In this document: piece by piece, positions 59,448 to 64,000 of the stretch
Layout: every line of letters starts with the position of its first letter
How positions within the stretch are numbered: the first letter of the stretch is position 1
Source: Streptomyces sp. M41(2017)
Lineage (GTDB): Bacteria; Actinomycetota; Actinomycetes; Streptomycetales; Streptomycetaceae
Length of the DNA: 64,000 bases
NCBI RefSeq assembly: GCF_002078175.1
Contig: NZ_MWFK01000001.1
Coordinates: forward strand, 1-64,000
Direction: 5' to 3'
Position numbers and translations under genes: made by a program
Notes under the pieces: generated by a model
Told to the model about the DNA's origin: nothing
Seen by the model: the letters and a program-made list of their open reading frames with translations, nothing else
Database searches by the model: none

Positions 59448-60169
59448 GCGGACACCGCTTCCAGGGCCTCTTCGAGGGTGAACGCCTTGGCGTACAGCGC
59501 CTTGCCCACGATGGAGCCCTCGACGCCCAGCGGCACCAGCTCGGCGATGGCGCGCAGGTCGTCCAGCGAGGACACCCCGCCGGAGGCGACCACCGGACGG
59601 TCGGTGGCGGCGCACACGGTCCGCAGCAGGTCCAGGTTGGGGCCCTGGAGGGTGCCGTCCTTGGCGATGTCCGTCACCACGTAGCGGGCGCAGCCCTCGG
59701 AGTTGAGGCGCTCCAGCGTCTCGTAGAGGTCCCCGCCGTCGCGGGTCCAGCCGCGGCCGCGCAGCGTCGTGCCGCGGACGTCGAGGCCGACGGCGATCTT
59801 GTCGCCGTGCTCCGCGATGACCTTGGCGACCCACTCGGGGGTCTCCAGGGCGGCGGTGCCGAGGTTCACGCGGGTGCAACCGGTGGCGAGGGCGGCGGCC
59901 AGGGAGGCGTCGTCGCGGATGCCGCCGGACAGCTCGACCTTGATGTCCATCGCGCGGGTGACCTCGGAGATGAGGTCGCGGTTGTCGCCGGTGCCGAACG
60001 CGGCGTCCAGGTCGACGAGGTGCAGCCACTCCGCGCCCGCGCTCTGCCAGGCGAGTGCCGCCTCCAGCGGGGAGCCGTACGAGGTCTCGGTCCCGGACTC
60101 GCCGTGCACGAGACGGACGGCCTGGCCGTCGCGGACGTCGACGGCGGGGAGGAGTTCGAGCTTGCTCAC
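59444..60169 (-). CDS. priA: Bifunctional phosphoribosyl isomerase PriA
   Basis: 241-residue TIM barrel that isomerises both ProFAR (histidine) and PRA (tryptophan) in Streptomyces. Asp11 ([14 protein letters not shown]), Arg19 and Asp130 (VGLDVRGTT) are at the PriA positions, and Arg139 lies in the [12 protein letters not shown] loop. No trpF is present in the window. GTG start overlapping hisH by 4 bp. Confidence 0.95.
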   Translation of the reverse strand: MSKLELLPAVDVRDGQAVRLVHGESGTETSYGSPLEAALAWQSAGAEWLHLVDLDAAFGTGDNRDLISEVTRAMDIKVELSGGIRDDASLAAALATGCTRVNLGTAALETPEWVAKVIAEHGDKIAVGLDVRGTTLRGRGWTRDGGDLYETLERLNSEGCARYVVTDIAKDGTLQGPNLDLLRTVCAATDRPVVASGGVSSLDDLRAIAELVPLGVEGSIVGKALYAKAFTLEEALEAVSA

Positions 60170-60810
60170 AGTGTTCCGATCCAGTTGGTGAGGAGCTGGG
60201 CTCCGGCGTCGCCGGACTTCTCGGGGTGGAACTGGGTGGCCCACAGGGCGCCGTTCTCGACGGCCGCCACGAACGGCTTGCCGTGCGTGGACCAGCTCAC
60301 CAGGGGCGCGCGCATCAGCGGGTTGCCGACCTCAAGGGACCAGTCGTGGACGGCGTAGGAGTGGACGAAGTAGAAGCGCGCGTCGGCGTCGAGCCCCGCG
60401 AAGAGCCGCGAGCCGGGCGGGGTCTCCACGGTGTTCCAGCCCATGTGGGGCACGACGTCGGCCTCCAGCGGTCCGACCGTGCCGGGCCACTCGTCGAGGC
60501 CCTCGGTCTCCACGCCGTGCTCGATGCCCCGCGTGAAGAGGATCTGCATGCCGACGCAGATGCCCATCACCGGGCGGCCGCCGGCCAGCCGGCGGCCGAT
60601 GATCCAGTCGCCGCGGGCCTCCTTGAGGCCCCGCATGCAGGCGGCGAAGGCGCCGACGCCGGGCACCAGCAGTCCGTCCGCGTTCATCGCGGTGTCGAAG
60701 TCGCGCGTTATCTCCACCTCGGCTCCGGCGCGGGCCAGGGCTCGCTCGGCGGAACGCACGTTGCCGAACCCGTAGTCGAAGACGACGACCTTCTTGGCGG
60801 CCGCGCTCAC
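60166..60810 (-). CDS. hisH: Imidazole glycerol phosphate synthase glutaminase subunit
   Basis: 214-residue class I glutamine amidotransferase supplying ammonia to HisF. Nucleophile Cys in [12 protein letters not shown] and His/Glu in [16 protein letters not shown] start overlaps the stop of the upstream 54-residue peptide by 4 bp. Confidence 0.95.
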   Translation of the reverse strand: MSAAAKKVVVFDYGFGNVRSAERALARAGAEVEITRDFDTAMNADGLLVPGVGAFAACMRGLKEARGDWIIGRRLAGGRPVMGICVGMQILFTRGIEHGVETEGLDEWPGTVGPLEADVVPHMGWNTVETPPGSRLFAGLDADARFYFVHSYAVHDWSLEVGNPLMRAPLVSWSTHGKPFVAAVENGALWATQFHPEKSGDAGAQLLTNWIGTL

Positions 60811-60971
60811 GCCCACACCGCCAGCCGCATCACGCCCGCGACGAGACACATCGCGGCACCGAAGGAGAGCAGCACGATGAGGCTCTTCGGCATCTGCTGC
60901 TTGACGAAGGAGTAGATACCGCCGAGGAGGAAGAGACCGACGACGATGAGAATGCTGGAAAGACCGGTCAC
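60807..60971 (-). CDS. 54-residue membrane peptide in the his operon
   Basis: GTG at 60971 opens a frame translating to a hydrophobic protein: [18 protein letters not shown], a short polar turn (VKQQMPKS), then [18 protein letters not shown] and MRLAVWA, two membrane helices. It is in frame to a TGA at 60807 that overlaps the hisH GTG by 4 bp. Third codon positions are G/C-biased. I know no function; it may be missed in annotations because of its length. Confidence 0.78.
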   Translation of the reverse strand: MTGLSSILIVVGLFLLGGIYSFVKQQMPKSLIVLLSFGAAMCLVAGVMRLAVWA

Positions 60972-61059
60972 AGTGTTGTCCCGTTCGCTTCTCCGCCCGC
61001 ACGGCGCGGCGGTGCGGCCATCGTCGTTGTCTGCGGCCCGGTGGCCGCGCGTGCGTCGC

Positions 61060-61653
61060 TCACAGTGCGCCCTTGGTGGAAGGAAGAATGCCCTCGGCGC
61101 GGGGGTCCCGCTCGGAGGCGTAGCGCAGGGCCCGGGCCAGCGCCTTGAACTGGCACTCCACGATGTGGTGCGCGTTGCGCCCGTACGGCACGTGGACGTG
61201 CAGGGCGATCTGGGCCTGGGCCACGAAGGACTCCAGGATGTGCCGGGTCATCGTCGTGTCGTACTCGCCGATCATCGGCGCCATCTTCTCGGGCTCGGTG
61301 TGCACGAGGTAGGGGCGGCCGGACAGGTCGACGGTCACCTGGGCGAGGGACTCGTCCAAGGGGACGGTGCAGTTGCCGAAGCGGTAGATGCCCACCTTGT
61401 CGCCGAGCGCCTGCTTGAAGGCGGCGCCGAGCGCGAGGGCGGTGTCCTCGATGGTGTGGTGGGAGTCGATGTGCAGGTCGCCCTCGGTCTTCACCGTGAG
61501 GTCGAACAGGCCGTGCCGGCCGAGCTGGTCGAGCATGTGGTCGTAGAAGCCGACGCCGGTCGACACGTCGACCTTGCCCGATCCGTCGAGGTCGATCTCG
61601 ACGAGGACGGACGTCTCCTTCGTCACCCGCTCCACGCGTCCTACGCGGTTCAT
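61060..61653 (-). CDS. hisB: Imidazoleglycerol-phosphate dehydratase
   Basis: 197-residue manganese enzyme. Repeated metal sites [14 protein letters not shown] and [18 protein letters not shown], plus [14 protein letters not shown]. The ATG overlaps hisC by 4 bp; 88 bp separate it from the membrane peptide. Confidence 0.97.
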   Translation of the reverse strand: MNRVGRVERVTKETSVLVEIDLDGSGKVDVSTGVGFYDHMLDQLGRHGLFDLTVKTEGDLHIDSHHTIEDTALALGAAFKQALGDKVGIYRFGNCTVPLDESLAQVTVDLSGRPYLVHTEPEKMAPMIGEYDTTMTRHILESFVAQAQIALHVHVPYGRNAHHIVECQFKALARALRYASERDPRAEGILPSTKGAL

Positions 61654-62756
61654 GCGCTCTGCTCCTTCTTCAAGTCACGTACCGCGTCGAGGAACGCGTC
61701 GTTTTCCTCCGGGGTTCCGGCGGAGACCCGCAGCCACGCCGGTACGCCGTTGTCCCGGACCAGGACGCCCCGGTCGAGGATGTGCCGCCAGGCCTCGTGG
61801 GAGTCGGCGAACCGGCCGAACTGCACGAAGTTGGCGTCGGACTCGGTCACCTCGAAGCCGAGGGCGCGCAGTTCGGTGACCAGCCGGTCCCGCTCGGCCT
61901 TCAGCTGCTCCACGTATCCGAGCAGGACGTCGGTGTGCTCCAGGGCGGCCAGCGCGGTCGCCTGGGTGACGGCCGACAGGTGGTAGGGCAGCCGGACGAG
62001 CTGGACGGCGTCCACCACGGCCGGGTGGGCGGCGAGGTAGCCGAGGCGCAGTCCCGCCGCGCCGAATGCCTTCGACATCGTGCGGGAGACGACGAGATTC
62101 GGCCGTCCTTCGAGCAGCGGCAGCAGCGAGTCGCCGTGACTGAACTCGACGTACGCCTCGTCGACGACGACCATCGACGGCTTGGCCCGCTGCGCGGCCT
62201 CGTACAGCGCGAGGACCGTCTCGCGCGGGACCGCGTTACCGGTGGGGTTGTTGGGGGTGGTGATGAAGACGACGTCGGGCCGGTTCTCGGCGACGGCCTG
62301 CTCGGCGGCGGCGACGTCGATGGTGAAGTCCGCGCTGCGCGGGCCCGGGATCCAGGCCGTGCCCGTGCCGCGCGCGATGAGCGCGTGCATCGAGTACGAG
62401 GGCTCGAAGCCGATCGCGCTGCGGCCGGGCCCGCCGAAGGTCTGGAGCAGCTGCTGGATGACCTCGTTCGAGCCGTTGGCCGCCCACACGTTCTCGATGC
62501 CGACCGGGTGCCCTCCGGTCTTCGTCAGATAGGCGGCCAGCTCGGTGCGCAGCTCCACCGCGTCCCGGTCGGGGTAGCGGTTGAGCCCGCGGGCCGCGTC
62601 ACGGACCCGCTCGGCGATCCGCTCGACGAGCGGTTCGGGCAGCGGGTAGGGGTTCTCGTTGGTGTTCAGCCGTACGGGGACGTCCAGTTGGGGCGCCCCG
62701 TAGGGGGACTTGCCGCGCAGCTCGTCCCGGACGGGGAGATCGTCGATGCCGGTCAC
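61650..62756 (-). CDS. hisC: Histidinol-phosphate aminotransferase
   Basis: 368-residue fold-type I PLP enzyme. PLP Lys229 ([17 protein letters not shown]), Asp-Ala pair [21 protein letters not shown] and [12 protein letters not shown]. The GTG at 62756 overlaps hisD by 4 bp; an ATG at 62777 would add 7 residues. Confidence 0.96.
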   Translation of the reverse strand: MTGIDDLPVRDELRGKSPYGAPQLDVPVRLNTNENPYPLPEPLVERIAERVRDAARGLNRYPDRDAVELRTELAAYLTKTGGHPVGIENVWAANGSNEVIQQLLQTFGGPGRSAIGFEPSYSMHALIARGTGTAWIPGPRSADFTIDVAAAEQAVAENRPDVVFITTPNNPTGNAVPRETVLALYEAAQRAKPSMVVVDEAYVEFSHGDSLLPLLEGRPNLVVSRTMSKAFGAAGLRLGYLAAHPAVVDAVQLVRLPYHLSAVTQATALAALEHTDVLLGYVEQLKAERDRLVTELRALGFEVTESDANFVQFGRFADSHEAWRHILDRGVLVRDNGVPAWLRVSAGTPEENDAFLDAVRDLKKEQSA

Positions 62757-64000
62757 TTGCCCTCGGGTACCTTCCATCCGAACCTCGCCTTGACCGCCGC
62801 GCCGTGCGCGGGCAGGTCCTCCGCCTCCGCGAGCGTCACCACGTGGTGGGCGACGTCGGCGAGGGCGTCCTTCGTGTAGTCGACGATGTGGACGCCGCGC
62901 AGGAAGGACTGGACGGACAGGCCCGAGGAGTGGCAGGCGCAGCCGCCGGTGGGCAGGACGTGGTTGGAGCCCGCCGCGTAGTCGCCGAGCGAGACGGGGG
63001 CCCAGGGGCCGACGAAGATCGCCCCGGCGTTCCTGACCCGGTCGGCGACGGCCGCCGCGTCCGCGGTCTGGATCTCCAGGTGCTCGGCGCCGTACGCGTT
63101 CACCACGCGCAGGCCCTCGTCGACGCCGTCGACCAGGACGATGGCGGACTGCCGGCCGTTCAGGGCCGGGACGATGCGGTCCTCGATGTGCTTGGTGGCC
63201 GCGACCTGCGGTTCCAGCTCCTTCTCCACGGCGTCCGCGAGGGAGACGGAGTCGGTGACCAGGACGGCGGCGGCGAGCGGGTCGTGCTCGGCCTGGCTGA
63301 TCAGGTCCGAGGCGACGTGCACGGGATCGGCGGTGTCGTCCGCGAGGACGGCGATCTCGGTCGGGCCGGCCTCCGCGTCGATGCCGATGCGGCCGGTGAA
63401 GTAGCGCTTGGCGGCGGCGACCCAGATGTTGCCGGGGCCGGTCACCATGTCGACGGACGGGCAGGACTCGGTGCCGTACGCGAACATCGCGACGGCCGTG
63501 GCGCCGCCCGCCGCGTAGACCTCGTCGACGCCGAGGAGGGCGCAGGCCGCGAGGATCGTGGGGTGCGGCAGGCCGCCGAACGCGGACTGGGCCGGGGAGG
63601 CGAGCGCGATGGACCCGACGCCGGCCTCCTGCGCCGGGACCGCGTTCATGATCACGGAGGAGGGGTACACCGAGCGGCCGCCGGGCGCGTACAGCCCGAC
63701 GCGGTCGACCGGCACCCACTTCTCGGTGACCGAGCCGCCGGGCACGACCTGGGTGGTGTGCGTCGTCCGGCGCTGTGCGCGGTGGACCAGGCGGGCGCGG
63801 CGGATGGACTCCTCCAGGGCCGCGCGCACGGCGGGGTCGAGCTGCTCCAGCGCGTCGGTGAGCGCCTCGGCCGGGACCCGTACGGAGTCCAGCCGGACCC
63901 CGTCGAACTTCTCCGCGAAGTCGATCAGCGCCGCGTCGCCCCGATGATGCACGGCCTCGCAGATCGGACGCACCTTCTCCAGGGCGGCCGAGACGTCGAA
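62753..64000 (-). CDS. hisD: Histidinol dehydrogenase (3' part, truncated by window edge)
   Basis: C-terminal ~415 residues of the zinc enzyme oxidising histidinol to histidine. Conserved [66 protein letters not shown] and [13 protein letters not shown]. The N-terminus lies beyond 64000. It is upstream of hisC in the same operon. Confidence 0.96.
   Translation of the reverse strand, partial: FDVSAALEKVRPICEAVHHRGDAALIDFAEKFDGVRLDSVRVPAEALTDALEQLDPAVRAALEESIRRARLVHRAQRRTTHTTQVVPGGSVTEKWVPVDRVGLYAPGGRSVYPSSVIMNAVPAQEAGVGSIALASPAQSAFGGLPHPTILAACALLGVDEVYAAGGATAVAMFAYGTESCPSVDMVTGPGNIWVAAAKRYFTGRIGIDAEAGPTEIAVLADDTADPVHVASDLISQAEHDPLAAAVLVTDSVSLADAVEKELEPQVAATKHIEDRIVPALNGRQSAIVLVDGVDEGLRVVNAYGAEHLEIQTADAAAVADRVRNAGAIFVGPWAPVSLGDYAAGSNHVLPTGGCACHSSGLSVQSFLRGVHIVDYTKDALADVAHHVVTLAEAEDLPAHGAAVKARFGWKVPEGK

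Overview
The window is about 64 kb of chromosome from a Streptomyces. The evidence is very high GC with strong G/C bias at third codon positions, frequent GTG and TTG starts, many 1-4 bp stop/start overlaps, and a gene order (chitosanase, gltD, gltB, lgt, trp genes, his genes) like the core region I know from S. coelicolor. I see no tRNA, rRNA, CRISPR array or insertion sequence. Functional calls are from reading the translations; no database search was run.

Layout. 1-6119: chorismate mutase, an AraC regulator divergent from an intracellular GH35 beta-galactosidase, and a convergent Tat-exported GH101 endo-alpha-N-acetylgalactosaminidase. 6326-9657: a GNAT acetyltransferase, an S. griseus-type trypsin, an unrecognised HExxH/zinc-ribbon protein and an ankyrin protein. 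9752-20163: a steroid C/D-ring (HIP) catabolic cluster matching the mycobacterial KstR2 regulon, with two candidate KstR2 operators in its two divergent promoter regions. 20138-24265: an orphan cytochrome b, a HutD-like protein, a VWA protein and a GH46 chitosanase. 24448-30493: gltD/gltB glutamate synthase. 30856-39921: a VIT-family membrane protein and, divergent from it, a tightly coupled operon of four ADP-ribosylglycohydrolase paralogues, a ribokinase, a family III CoA-transferase and a CitE-like lyase. 39983-49766: lgt, a DsbA-like protein, trpA, trpB, trpM candidate, trpC, three small membrane proteins, trpE and hisI. 49909-57875: a TIGR03085 protein and an apparently accessory segment (MFS exporter, ArsR-like repressor with a perfect palindrome, PucR-like and LuxR-like regulators, and a cutinase of the PET-hydrolase type). 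58282-64000: hisF, ridA, priA, hisH, a 54-residue membrane peptide, hisB, hisC and the 3' part of hisD.

How the genes work together. The trp and his genes supply most of both pathways; no trpF is present in the window, and PriA in the his operon carries the residues of the dual-substrate isomerase that replaces it. The GH101 and GH35 enzymes could release and then split the core-1 mucin disaccharide. The HIP cluster has the ring-opening and beta-oxidation enzymes but not the ring A/B genes or fadD3, which must be elsewhere if the pathway is complete. The ADP-ribosylglycohydrolase operon is the best candidate for an undescribed system: two paralogues keep the metal-binding motifs, one has lost several of them and one is variant, and the downstream genes suggest ribose salvage plus a CoA-linked C-C cleavage step.
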